NCBI GenBank assembly: GCA_005793655.1
Contig: SXRC01000002.1
Location: 1 to 21,276, forward strand
DNA length: 21,276 nt
Source of the DNA: Actinomycetota bacterium
GTDB lineage: Bacteria; Actinomycetota; Actinomycetes; Nanopelagicales; Nanopelagicaceae
Direction of reading: 5' to 3'
Within the stretch, counting starts at the first letter, position 1, and each line of letters starts with the position of its first letter. A program made the translations under genes and the position numbers. A model generated the notes under the pieces. The model searched no databases. It worked only from the letters and a program-made list of their open reading frames with translations, and had not been told where the DNA came from. Below, piece by piece: positions 8,337 to 16,395 of the stretch.

Positions 8337-9392
8337 TTATTGCGCAATATCAGGATCTTGATCAAAGAGTGTGGCATCGCTGCCAATTTGAACTGATAGC
8401 GGAGGCTTAATCCCAAGATGCATCCATCCTGCCGCTGTTGCAATTCGACCACGTGGTGTCCTAGCTAAAAAACCAAGGCGTACTAAAAAAGGTTCAGCTA
8501 AGGATTCAATAGTTTCAATCTCCTCCCCTACCGCCATCGCAAGAGTTGAAACACCCACTGGCCCACCATTAAAGTTTTTTATCAATGCAGTGAGTACTGA
8601 TTTGTCTAGTCGATCTAGGCCGATCTCATCAACTTCATATATCTTCAAAGCAGCTTGGGCATGATTTAGCTGAACTATTTTTTCTTTATTTACCTGCGCA
8701 TAATCTCGCACCCGACGAAGTAAACGATTTGCTACTCGAGGTGTTCCACGAGATCTTGACGCAATTTCTGAGACTGCCAAATCATCTATTTCAATATCTA
8801 ATAACTGTCCACTGCGTTTAATTATTTGAAATAATTCATCTGTTTCATAGAAATCTAGTTGCGCAGTAAAGCCAAATCGATCACGAAGTGGACTTGGTAG
8901 TAAGCCTGCACGGGTTGTGGCACCAACTAATGTGAAGTGAGGTAATTCCAAAGGTATCGAGGTTGCTCCCGCCCCTTTGCCAACAATTACATCAACTCGA
9001 AAATCCTCCATAGCTAGGTAAAGCATCTCTTCAGCCGGTCTAGACATTCGATGGATTTCATCTAAGAAAAGAATTTCACCTTCTACTAACGAGGAGAGTA
9101 TTGATGCTAAATCTCCAGCATGCTGAATCGCAGGACCTGAGGTAATTCTGATTGGCGTATCCATCTCAGCTGCCACAATCATTGCTAAGGTCGTCTTTCC
9201 TAATCCTGGTGGACCAGAAAAAAGAATGTGATCAGCTGGTGATTTGCGTTCCCTTGCAGCACAGAGCAATAGATCTAACTGATCACGCACACGGTACTGA
9301 CCAACAAATTCCTTCAGTGTCTTGGGTCTGAGGGCAAGCTCTGCTACCCGCTCTGCATCATCGACATTTTGATTACTTATTTCATTACTCAT
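8337..9392 (-). CDS. ruvB: Holliday junction branch migration ATPase RuvB
   Basis: Hexameric AAA+ motor that drives branch migration with RuvA at Holliday junctions. The 351-residue protein has Walker A GPPGLGKTT (60-68), Walker B LFLDEIHR (108-115), sensor 1 GATTRAG (157-163), the arginine-finger region LRDRFG (169-174), and a C-terminal winged helix ending in the family signature RTPRGRIAT. Its ATG directly follows the TAA of ruvA (TAAATG), so the two are translationally coupled. It is the last gene of the yebC-ruvCAB group. Confidence 0.98.
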   Translation of the reverse strand: MSNEISNQNVDDAERVAELALRPKTLKEFVGQYRVRDQLDLLLCAARERKSPADHILFSGPPGLGKTTLAMIVAAEMDTPIRITSGPAIQHAGDLASILSSLVEGEILFLDEIHRMSRPAEEMLYLAMEDFRVDVIVGKGAGATSIPLELPHFTLVGATTRAGLLPSPLRDRFGFTAQLDFYETDELFQIIKRSGQLLDIEIDDLAVSEIASRSRGTPRVANRLLRRVRDYAQVNKEKIVQLNHAQAALKIYEVDEIGLDRLDKSVLTALIKNFNGGPVGVSTLAMAVGEEIETIESLAEPFLVRLGFLARTPRGRIATAAGWMHLGIKPPLSVQIGSDATLFDQDPDIAQ

Positions 9393-9980
9393 TTAATTCT
9401 TACCGCCTACTTTAAGGGCCAATTTCAATATTTCTGCAGCAGATAAACCTTCGATCTTTTCATTACTCATAACCTGCCTCAGCATGAAGTTAGATTCCTT
9501 AGCTGAGTAACCCAAACCTTGCAATGCATTCTCGACTTGATTAGACAATGGAAGATTTTTACTCACTTTTCCATCTGCAAATGCTGGTGCCTTATCCTTT
9601 AATTCAAGCACTAATCGTTGCGCACCTTTTTTGCCCAGACCTGGAACTGACTCTAAGGATTTTAAATCTGATGAAGTGATTGCAGCGGCGATGCTGGCAG
9701 CACCAGAGTTCGCCAAAATAGATTGTGCAACTTTTGGGCCAATCCCAGTTACAGATAGCAGTAGTTCAAAAAACTCTCTGTCAACCACCTCGCTGAAACC
9801 ATAAAGAATTAATGCATCCTCACGAACAATTAAATATGTATGAAAACTAACCTGTTCACCCATCTGCATAGATGATGCAACTCTAGTTGGTACCTGTAGT
9901 AGAACTCCAACACCGCCAACCTCAACAACTAATGAGTTAGCGGTTATTGATTTCACTTTGCCAGTGATTGAACTAATCAT
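9393..9980 (-). CDS. ruvA: Holliday junction DNA-binding subunit RuvA
   Basis: Tetrameric protein that binds four-way junctions and loads RuvB. The 195-residue protein has an N-terminal OB-fold (1-62), two helix-hairpin-helix motifs (LLSVTGIGPKVAQSIL around 73-88 and LESVPGLGKKGAQRLV around 108-123), and a C-terminal domain III (about 145-195) that contacts RuvB. The linker between domains II and III is short. The ATG overlaps the ruvC TGA as ATGA, and its TAA touches the ruvB ATG. Confidence 0.97.
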   Translation of the reverse strand: MISSITGKVKSITANSLVVEVGGVGVLLQVPTRVASSMQMGEQVSFHTYLIVREDALILYGFSEVVDREFFELLLSVTGIGPKVAQSILANSGAASIAAAITSSDLKSLESVPGLGKKGAQRLVLELKDKAPAFADGKVSKNLPLSNQVENALQGLGYSAKESNFMLRQVMSNEKIEGLSAAEILKLALKVGGKN

Positions 9981-10498
9981 CGTTTCTTACTCGCCTTTTT
10001 CTTCGCTCTAGCTAATCTTGCATTTCCCACTCCCCGCCAATGATGGCAGATAGCAAGGGCTAACGCATCGGTGGCATCTACTGGTTTTGGGATTTCCTGC
10101 AATTTAAGTAGTCGCTTGACCATCTGCGCTACCTGTTTCTTATCAGCCCGGCCTGAACCAGTAACAGCTGCCTTGACTTCGCTGGGTGTGTGCATGACAA
10201 CTGGAATGCCAACCTTTGCAGCCAAAAGTAAAGCAACTCCTGCGGCCTGGCCAGTTGCCATTGCAGTCTTTACATTTAATCTTGAAAATACCCGCTCAAC
10301 TGCAACCACATCTGGCTGATATTTGTTGATCCAAATTGAAATCTCTTTTTCCAATTGTAATAATCGTTGATCAAGTGGTGCATCCACATCAGTTTTTATT
10401 ACTCCAACTGCGATCATCGTAAGCTTCTGTGGACCAGTTGAATCAATAACGCCAACACCGCATCTAGTTAATCCTGGGTCTATCCCTAAAACGCGCAT
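9977..10498 (-). CDS. ruvC: Crossover junction endodeoxyribonuclease RuvC
   Basis: Resolves Holliday junctions by paired nicking. The RNase H-like fold starts with RVLGIDPGLTRCG. The four acidic catalytic residues are visible as D7, E68 (in VAVERVF), D141 and D144 (in VDATDALALAICHH). The 173-residue length is typical, with a lysine-rich C-terminal tail. The start ATG lacks a Shine-Dalgarno sequence and has TAGGCT six bases upstream, so the ruvCAB message may begin here without a leader, in addition to readthrough from yebC, whose stop is 27 bp away. The stop overlaps the ruvA start. Confidence 0.97.
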   Translation of the reverse strand: MRVLGIDPGLTRCGVGVIDSTGPQKLTMIAVGVIKTDVDAPLDQRLLQLEKEISIWINKYQPDVVAVERVFSRLNVKTAMATGQAAGVALLLAAKVGIPVVMHTPSEVKAAVTGSGRADKKQVAQMVKRLLKLQEIPKPVDATDALALAICHHWRGVGNARLARAKKKASKKR

Positions 10499-10504
10499 GG
10501 CGTA

Positions 10505-10532
10505 AGCCTAATCAGCGTGAAATACTTATGAA
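10505..10532 (-). promoter_or_regulatory. Candidate leaderless promoter for ruvCAB
   Basis: On the minus strand TTCATA (10532-10527) and TAGGCT (10510-10505) are 16 bases apart; the -10 ends six bases before the ruvC ATG. The -35 overlaps the last codons of yebC. No ribosome-binding site lies between the element and the ATG. Confidence 0.4.
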
Positions 10533-11284
10533 CTAAGGCTCGCCATTACCTCATCTGAAACATCGAAGTTTCCATATACATTTTGAACATCATCTAAATC
10601 CTCAATTGCTTCAATCAATTCAAATACCTTCTTAGCCGTATTGGTATCAATTGGTATAGACATAGTTGGCAAAAAAGAGGAGTCTGCAGATTCATAATCG
10701 ATACTGGCTGTTTGTAATGACTTACGAACTGCAACTAAATCTGCCGGCTGGCAAACTATTTCAAAGGCTTCAGATAATTCATTCACCTCTTGTGCCCCTG
10801 CATCCAGTACCACTTCCAGTAAAGCCTCTTCACTGACCTTGCCCTCTTGCTTTGAAACTATTACTACGCCCTTGCGATTAAATAGATATGAAACAGAGCC
10901 TGGATCTGCCATTGTGCCGCCATTTCTAGTCACAGCTACTCGCACCTCAGAGGCTGCCCGATTTCTATTATCAGATAGGCACTCAATTAATAGTGCCACT
11001 CCCCCTGCTGCATACCCTTCATACATAATTGTTTCCCAAACTTTTCCGCCAGTTTCAAGGCCGGCACCTCGCTTAATAGCCCGATCAATGTTTTCTGCAG
11101 GTACTGAATTCTTTTTTGCCTTTGTTACCGCATCAAATAATGTTGGATTCCCACTCATGTCAGCACCTCCAACACGAGATGAAACTTCAATTGCCTTTAT
11201 TAATTTAGCAAAATTTTTAGAACGCCTTGAATCTAAAATAGCTTTTTTGTGTTTGATGGTTGCCCATTTGGAATGACCGCTCAT
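10526..11284 (-). CDS. yebC: YebC/PmpR-family protein (TACO1-like)
   Basis: Member of the YebC/TACO1 family, known in other bacteria and in mitochondria as a translation factor for difficult peptide stretches; some members were described as transcriptional regulators. The 252-residue protein begins with the family hallmark MSGHSKWATIKHKK and contains NPTLFDAVTKAKKNSVPAENIDRA and YEGYAAGGVALLIEC within the N-terminal and middle domains. I chose the ATG at 11284 because it has AAAGGA at a five-base spacing and matches the family N-terminus; the frame stays open to 11341 but those 19 extra residues are not family-like. It stands between pdxT (13 bp away) and ruvC (27 bp), the usual actinobacterial arrangement. 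Confidence 0.97.
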   Translation of the reverse strand: MSGHSKWATIKHKKAILDSRRSKNFAKLIKAIEVSSRVGGADMSGNPTLFDAVTKAKKNSVPAENIDRAIKRGAGLETGGKVWETIMYEGYAAGGVALLIECLSDNRNRAASEVRVAVTRNGGTMADPGSVSYLFNRKGVVIVSKQEGKVSEEALLEVVLDAGAQEVNELSEAFEIVCQPADLVAVRKSLQTASIDYESADSSFLPTMSIPIDTNTAKKVFELIEAIEDLDDVQNVYGNFDVSDEVMASLSS

Positions 11285-11297
11285 ATCTATCCTTTGA

Positions 11298-11909
11298 CTA
11301 CTTCTTAAAGATTGCCAACTCACGGCAAATAACCTCAACAAAATACTTATGAACCCGATTATCTCCAGTTAGCTCAGGATGAAAAGAGGTTGCTAATAAA
11401 TGGCCAGATCTAACTGCCACTGGGTGTCTTACGCCATTTGCATCAGTAATTTCAGATAAGAGCTCAACATTTGCTCCGACTGACTCCACCCATGGAGCAC
11501 GAATAAAGACTGCACGAACCGCTGGTTCGGTAATACCTTTAAATTTTATATCAGTCTCAAAAGAATCAACTTGGCGGCCAAATGCATTACGGCGCACCAC
11601 CATATCTATGCCACCAAAAGTTTCTTGGCCTTCAATTGCATCTTTCACCACATCAGAAAGCAAGATCATCCCAGCGCATGATCCGTAGGTAGGCATGCCA
11701 GATTTAATACGATCTGAGATTAAATCAAATAAATCAAAAGATCGAGCGAGTTTTGCAATGGTTGTTGATTCTCCACCAGGAATTACCAATGCAGATATTG
11801 ATTCAATTTGTTCTTTAGTATTTACCGCTTGTGCCTCTACTCCACAATCACTCAGCGACTTAATATGTTCGCGAACATCACCTTGGAGTGAAAGTACTCC
11901 AATTTTCAC
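11298..11909 (-). CDS. pdxT: Pyridoxal 5'-phosphate synthase glutaminase subunit PdxT
   Basis: Hydrolyses glutamine and channels ammonia to PdxS for vitamin B6 synthesis. The class I glutaminase triad is visible: nucleophile C78 in YGSCAGMILL and H177/E179 in SFHPELTGD. PGGESTT (44-50) forms the conserved loop. The length of 203 residues is typical. The start codon is GTG, two bases after the pdxS stop, so PdxT is probably made by coupled translation, which would help keep a 1:1 ratio in the dodecameric complex. Confidence 0.97.
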   Translation of the reverse strand: MKIGVLSLQGDVREHIKSLSDCGVEAQAVNTKEQIESISALVIPGGESTTIAKLARSFDLFDLISDRIKSGMPTYGSCAGMILLSDVVKDAIEGQETFGGIDMVVRRNAFGRQVDSFETDIKFKGITEPAVRAVFIRAPWVESVGANVELLSEITDANGVRHPVAVRSGHLLATSFHPELTGDNRVHKYFVEVICRELAIFKK

Positions 11910-11911
11910 AA

Positions 11912-12799
11912 CTACCAGCCCCGCTCCGCAAGACGATGCGGTACTGGGATATCAGCGACGTTAATTCCAACCATCGCATCCCCTAAACCACGAGAAACAT
12001 CGGCAATAACTTTCGCATCGGTGTAATAAGTAACAGCTTTCACACAAGCAGCAGCACGCTTTGCAGGATCTCCTGATTTGAATATTCCAGAACCAACAAA
12101 TACTCCATCTGCACCAAGTTGCATCATCATCGCAGCATCTGCTGGTGTTGCAATTCCTCCTGCAGTAAATAGCACAACCGGCAATTTTCCAGTGCTTGCA
12201 ACTTCTTTTACCAAATCATAAGGAGCTTGCATCTCTTTTGCAGCAACATACAACTCATCTTCACGCATTGAAGATAATCTTCGCATCTCAGTTAAAATGG
12301 TGCGTATATGCATAGTTGCATTTGAAACATCGCCAGTTCCTGCTTCACCCTTAGAGCGAATCATTGCTGCACCTTCATTAATACGGCGAAGTGCCTCACC
12401 TAGATTTGTGGCACCACAAACAAACGGAATTGTGAAATTCCACTTATCAATGTGGTTTGCATAATCAGCTGGGGTTAAAACCTCTGATTCATCGATGTAA
12501 TCAACACCAAGAGTTTGTAAAACTTGTGCTTCAACAAAATGACCAATTCTTGCTTTTGCCATAACTGGGATTGAAACTGCTGCTTGAATCGCAGTGATCA
12601 TGTCTGGATCAGACATGCGAGCAACGCCACCTTGGGCACGAATATCTGCCGGTACACGCTCTAACGCCATTACTGCTACAGCGCCTGCGTCTTCCGCAAT
12701 TTTCGCTTGCTCAACATTTACAACATCCATAATTACGCCGCCCTTAAGCATCTCTGCCATGCCGCGCTTTACTCGTGCTGTTCCTGTCTCCTTAGACAT
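11912..12799 (-). CDS. pdxS: Pyridoxal 5'-phosphate synthase subunit PdxS
   Basis: Synthase subunit that condenses ribose 5-phosphate, glyceraldehyde 3-phosphate and ammonia into pyridoxal 5'-phosphate. The TIM-barrel protein of 295 residues shows D25 in VIMDVVN and the two catalytic lysines K82 (MAKARIGH) and K150 (RSKGEAGTG). The phosphate-binding FTAGGIATPADAAMMMQLGA and GVFVGSGIF segments are also clear. A strong GGGGAG ribosome-binding site lies six bases before the ATG. A likely promoter 30-odd bases upstream makes it the first gene of the pdxS-pdxT-yebC-ruv run. Confidence 0.98.
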   Translation of the reverse strand: MSKETGTARVKRGMAEMLKGGVIMDVVNVEQAKIAEDAGAVAVMALERVPADIRAQGGVARMSDPDMITAIQAAVSIPVMAKARIGHFVEAQVLQTLGVDYIDESEVLTPADYANHIDKWNFTIPFVCGATNLGEALRRINEGAAMIRSKGEAGTGDVSNATMHIRTILTEMRRLSSMREDELYVAAKEMQAPYDLVKEVASTGKLPVVLFTAGGIATPADAAMMMQLGADGVFVGSGIFKSGDPAKRAAACVKAVTYYTDAKVIADVSRGLGDAMVGINVADIPVPHRLAERGW

Positions 12800-12830
12800 T
12801 TTTTTCTCCCCAACAACTTTCTAGCCCCCT

Positions 12831-12836
12831 ATTGTA
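12831..12836 (-). promoter_or_regulatory. Candidate -10 element for pdxS-pdxT
   Basis: TACAAT on the minus strand matches TATAAT at five of six positions and would place the transcript start about 25 bases before the pdxS ATG, leaving room for the GGGGAG ribosome-binding site at 12811-12806. No good -35 was found at 16-18 bases, so strength or dependence on an activator is uncertain. Confidence 0.4.
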
Positions 12837-12898
12837 CTAATTACTTTCACAAAGGAGTGACTATTAAATGAAGCCTTGATCACACAGGAACGGGCAGA

Positions 12899-13888
12899 TT
12901 ACGGGGCTAGGACCGGTGGGGTCGCTGTTAAAAATATCCAAGTACGCCCTGGCTTAAAGTTGGCAATTTCTCCATCAGCAGTTCGCCAGGTGGTTAAGTC
13001 GGTCTCAAGATCTCGCTGCCAATTAAGTTGATAACTAAAACCATCCCTAAGCATCACAGCTTTACCCACTCCGGTTGTCTTACTAAATGGTGTAATCTCA
13101 CCAAATTTATCACCATAAATTGAGGGTGTGATTGAGACAACTTGAATGATTGCAGTATCTGCATACAACTGCTCACCTGAGGCTGCCACATTTGGCTGAT
13201 CATTAAAGTAAATAAGCCACTTGCTATTCACTACATCCCAACGAAGTTCATATCTTGCATTTGGCCACTTAACCTTTGCCGATGCAGTTAAAGTTTCACC
13301 TTTACTTGGCTCACCAAAAACAAAAGGTGCAACAGTTGCTGTATCAATTCTGATTTTTGGATTAGCGTTGGCCCGCTGTAGAAGTAAATCTGGCTTCAAG
13401 ATCATATTAAAAGGTCCGGGTCTGCTCAGATCTGTTGTGTAGATACTTGGCGGGTTACGTTCTGCTGAAATATTTTGCAAGTTTGCCGCCGCAATTACTG
13501 GTCGCATTTTGAATTGAGCACCGCTGTAGGCAAAGCCAACTCGGCCAAATTGCGCCAACAGCTCAATATCCGATATTCGTGCAGATCTAACTGGTCCAAT
13601 CAATGGCGGCAACTTGGATGTGTATACAGCAGCTAATCTTGTTAAGCCACCTTCAACCTGTTCAACATAAACAATGTCAGCATCTTCAATTCCAATCTGC
13701 GGATGGGCATACTTTGTGTCATCTACTTTAACCACCAGTATTTGATTGTTTGTGCCAGGAAGACCATTAAAGAGATTTTTAGCAACATCAGGCTCTGATG
13801 TAAAAATATCTGTGTTGGGTACTCCAACTACCGAGACCAGCACTATTGACACAGATATTAATAGCAGTGAGCGTTTTACCAGCCTCAC
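12899..13888 (-). CDS. DUF3048 (YerB-like) exported or membrane-anchored protein
   Basis: Member of the DUF3048/YerB family; function unknown. The 329-residue protein begins with a basic, hydrophobic signal or anchor (about residues 5-24) without a clear lipobox cysteine, unlike lipoprotein members. The DUF3048 core is unmistakable: an ADIVYVEQVEGGLTR stretch (70-84) and GPVRSARISDIELLAQF (98-114), followed by a C-terminal domain with the closing GRTWIFL. It is expected outside the cytoplasmic membrane. The start is GTG and overlaps the upstream LemA-like gene stop (GTGA), so it is probably translated with the PIM cluster. Its presence between that cluster and pdxS is not part of the arrangement I recall from mycobacteria. 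Confidence 0.88.
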   Translation of the reverse strand: MRLVKRSLLLISVSIVLVSVVGVPNTDIFTSEPDVAKNLFNGLPGTNNQILVVKVDDTKYAHPQIGIEDADIVYVEQVEGGLTRLAAVYTSKLPPLIGPVRSARISDIELLAQFGRVGFAYSGAQFKMRPVIAAANLQNISAERNPPSIYTTDLSRPGPFNMILKPDLLLQRANANPKIRIDTATVAPFVFGEPSKGETLTASAKVKWPNARYELRWDVVNSKWLIYFNDQPNVAASGEQLYADTAIIQVVSITPSIYGDKFGEITPFSKTTGVGKAVMLRDGFSYQLNWQRDLETDLTTWRTADGEIANFKPGRTWIFLTATPPVLAP

Positions 13889-14391
13889 AAAATATCATCC
13901 TCAAATTCATACCGAATCGGTAATGGTGCTTTGCCAGCTAATCTGAAGATACGAATTAAGGGTTTTGATCTAACATTTCTTGTGGCGTTAACCGCCTCTA
14001 AATGGATGTTAATCGCCAGTTTTATTTTGGCAGTTAGATCAGAAAGTTCGACTAGTAGCTCTGAAGGTAGATTCAGTGAGTTATCAATAGCCGAGCCCTG
14101 AACCAGCTTTAAGGACTCAGATAAAATACTCTCCACTGCAGAGCGCTCCTTTAATTGAGCACTCCGAGCATTAACTGCTGAGCTAGAGATTAGATAAGCG
14201 GTGGCGGGATCTAAATTTGATTCTGAAACAATCTCATGGGCCAATGCTGCCCGTTGTTGCAAAAATGAATCCAAGGTGGCCCAAGATGTTTCAACTCTGT
14301 GGTGGAGTCGGTCCAATCTTGAGGCTAAAAAGGATAAATACCAGCCAAGTAAAACAACAATAAGAATTGAAAATAGGGTTTCTAAACTCAT
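13885..14391 (-). CDS. Membrane-anchored LemA-like helical protein of the PIM cluster
   Basis: A 168-residue protein with one N-terminal membrane helix (about 5-24) and a soluble, mainly helical domain. RLDRLHHRVETSWATLDSFL, followed by QQRAALA (together 25-51), resembles the LemA helix pattern and the conserved membrane protein that follows pimA in other Actinobacteria. The C-terminal FRLAGKAPLPIRYEFEDD also looks family-typical. The mycobacterial neighbour (Rv2609c, recalled) is about twice as long and carries a Nudix domain; no Nudix motif is present here. Its ATG overlaps the pimA TGA, and its own TGA overlaps the GTG of the DUF3048 gene. A role in cell-envelope glycolipid biology is inferred from position only. 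Confidence 0.75.
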   Translation of the reverse strand: MSLETLFSILIVVLLGWYLSFLASRLDRLHHRVETSWATLDSFLQQRAALAHEIVSESNLDPATAYLISSSAVNARSAQLKERSAVESILSESLKLVQGSAIDNSLNLPSELLVELSDLTAKIKLAINIHLEAVNATRNVRSKPLIRIFRLAGKAPLPIRYEFEDDIL

Positions 14392-15548
14392 CGTCTACTC
14401 CAAAATCTATTTTCAGAGGATAGGCGCACTTTATCTCCACTTGCTATCGCCATTTCGTAAATATGCTCAATCTGTTCAGCAACTACCTGCCAATCATACT
14501 TTTGAGCGCTAAGTTTTCCGTTCTCAGCCAGTTTTTTTCGTCTTTGGTCATCACGAAGGAGTGCAACTAAAACTTTTGCTAAATCTGCACTGTCGCCATT
14601 GATAAACAGATCACCAGCAGCGCCATTTTCAAGCACCGCTTTAAAAGCTGGAATATCACTTGCTACCACCGCAGTTCCAGCTGAAAGCGCCTCAGTTAAA
14701 ATAATGCCAAAAGATTCACTTCCAGTATTCGGTGCGACATAAATATGAACGGTTTTTAAAAAACTCATTTTTTGTTCATTAGTTAGTAATCCCAAGAACT
14801 TGATTCTGCTTCGTAGTTGGGGGTCTAATCGCTTTAAGAAGTCTTCACTCTCTCCAGGCCCTGCGATTAAATAGGTAACATCTGGAATAAATCTTGAAAC
14901 TATTGCCAGAGAATCAAGCAATACCTGCAATCCCTTGCGCGACTCCTCAAATCTGCCAATAAATCCCACTGTGTGCCCACCAGAGTAATCTAATGAAACT
15001 TTTGCATTGGCATATCGCTGTCCATCGATACCATTTGGAATTACCACCGCGTCGGTATCAAAATGATCCTTAAGAGTTGATCTTGCTAACTCACTTACTG
15101 CAATTCTTGCGGTTAATTTTTCCACGATTGGCTCCAATATTGGCCCAATCGCATAGATCGCCTTTTTCTTTTGAGTAGAGACATGAAATGTGCCTACTAG
15201 CGGACCCTCTGCCGCAGAACAAGCCAGAAGTGAGAGGGATGGAATTGCAGGTTCATGCAGATGAAGCAGATCAAAATCCTCTGATGCAATCCATTGCTTA
15301 GCCCTAGAGCTTGCAACTGGTCCAAATAAAATTTTGGCTACTGAACCATTTACGGGAATTGAGATTGGTTTACCAGCATTTACAACATAATTTGCACTAT
15401 CTACGGAATCATCACTTACTGGTGTAAGAACTGAAACGTAATGTCCCTCTTCAATCAAATGATCAGCGAGATCTCTTATATGCGTCTGTACACCACCTGG
15501 AGTATCCCAACCATAGGGACAAACCATGCCTATTCTAATTTTCTTCAT
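14388..15548 (-). CDS. pimA: Phosphatidylinositol alpha-mannosyltransferase PimA
   Basis: GT4-family glycosyltransferase that adds the first mannose from GDP-mannose to phosphatidylinositol at the inner face of the membrane. The N-terminus RIGMVCPYGWDTPGGVQTH is diagnostic of PimA. The GT-B fold shows the donor-site residues R199 and K205 (GRFEESRKG) and the EX7E motif E278-E286 (ESFGIILTE); H122 in the TFHVS segment matches the conserved mid-domain histidine. The length of 386 residues fits. It overlaps the patA stop by 14 bp, and its own stop overlaps the LemA-like gene by four. Its neighbours patA and pgsA supply the rest of the early PIM pathway. Confidence 0.95.
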   Translation of the reverse strand: MKKIRIGMVCPYGWDTPGGVQTHIRDLADHLIEEGHYVSVLTPVSDDSVDSANYVVNAGKPISIPVNGSVAKILFGPVASSRAKQWIASEDFDLLHLHEPAIPSLSLLACSAAEGPLVGTFHVSTQKKKAIYAIGPILEPIVEKLTARIAVSELARSTLKDHFDTDAVVIPNGIDGQRYANAKVSLDYSGGHTVGFIGRFEESRKGLQVLLDSLAIVSRFIPDVTYLIAGPGESEDFLKRLDPQLRSRIKFLGLLTNEQKMSFLKTVHIYVAPNTGSESFGIILTEALSAGTAVVASDIPAFKAVLENGAAGDLFINGDSADLAKVLVALLRDDQRRKKLAENGKLSAQKYDWQVVAEQIEHIYEMAIASGDKVRLSSENRFWSRR

Positions 15549-16395
15549 CTAGCCAAATCCTCTGCAACATATGCCAATCAACGGGTGAGCCTTTGATTCG
15601 CTTGGCAAAATTATCTGCCATTGATTGGGTAATAATTTTTATTGACTCCTCTTCGCTCTTGCCAACAGGGGGTTTAATTGTTTCATCAATGGTAATTTCA
15701 ATTCCATGATCTAAATATCGAATATAAACAGTTATCAATGGTGAACCAGTTTTCAAGGCTAATATTGCTGGACCCGCTGGCATTTTTGCAGTACGACCAA
15801 AGAAATCAACCTCAACACCATTTCTAGACATATCACGATCCGCAACTAGGGCGACTAATTTTCCAGCTTCTAACCGCTCAACTAATATAGGAATAGATTT
15901 TTCTGTATGACTAATCGCCTCAATACCAATGCTTTGCCGATATTCAAGAAATTTTTTGAATATTGCCTCTGGTTTTAGTTTCTCAACCACCGCCGTAACT
16001 GGAATCCCAGTTGAACAAAAATATGCAGCTGCATGGTCCCAATTACCCGCATGTGGCAAGGCGACTATGCATCCTTGCTTACTTTCAATTGGATCCCTGA
16101 GCAGGTTTTCTCTCACAACAAAGGTAGTTTCTAAAATCCGTGCTTTACTCCACTTGTTAAGTCGAAAGGTATCAAACCAGTAGCGTAGGTAAGATCGCAT
16201 TCCCGCTTTGGTTAGTTTTTCTAAATCAACCTGTGATAACTCTGGCATAACTTTTTGATAGTTACTGCGAAGGCGCTTAATACCTTTACGCTGACGTCGA
16301 TATATTTGATCAGAGACCAAATTTGCCAACCGATACGCCATTTTTTCTGGTAGCACTCCGATCAATCGCCATACCAGCAGATAGAGCAAATACAT
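15535..16395 (-). CDS. patA: Phosphatidylinositol mannoside acyltransferase (PatA-like)
   Basis: Lysophospholipid-acyltransferase-family (LpxL/HtrB-like) enzyme, expected to acylate the mannose of phosphatidylinositol mannoside. The catalytic HX4D motif is present as H115-A-G-N-W-D120, and further family blocks include ALVADRDMSRNGVEVDFFGR and KMPAGPAILALKTGSPL. A hydrophobic N-terminus and several basic segments fit a peripheral membrane enzyme. The 286-residue length is typical. The ATG directly follows the pgsA TAA (TAAATG), and the gene overlaps pimA by 14 bp. The PatA name rests on family plus its place between pgsA and pimA; substrate specificity is inferred. Confidence 0.92.
   Translation of the reverse strand: MYLLYLLVWRLIGVLPEKMAYRLANLVSDQIYRRQRKGIKRLRSNYQKVMPELSQVDLEKLTKAGMRSYLRYWFDTFRLNKWSKARILETTFVVRENLLRDPIESKQGCIVALPHAGNWDHAAAYFCSTGIPVTAVVEKLKPEAIFKKFLEYRQSIGIEAISHTEKSIPILVERLEAGKLVALVADRDMSRNGVEVDFFGRTAKMPAGPAILALKTGSPLITVYIRYLDHGIEITIDETIKPPVGKSEEESIKIITQSMADNFAKRIKGSPVDWHMLQRIWLDEEN

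Noticed and set aside
10839..11276. 145-codon plus-strand frame opposite yebC
   Set aside because: Composition and sequence do not resemble a real protein, and the opposite strand encodes a clear YebC.
11285..11341. 19-residue upstream extension of yebC
   Set aside because: The family hallmark MSGHSKW begins at 11284 behind a good AAAGGA ribosome-binding site, and the extension overlaps the pdxT end.
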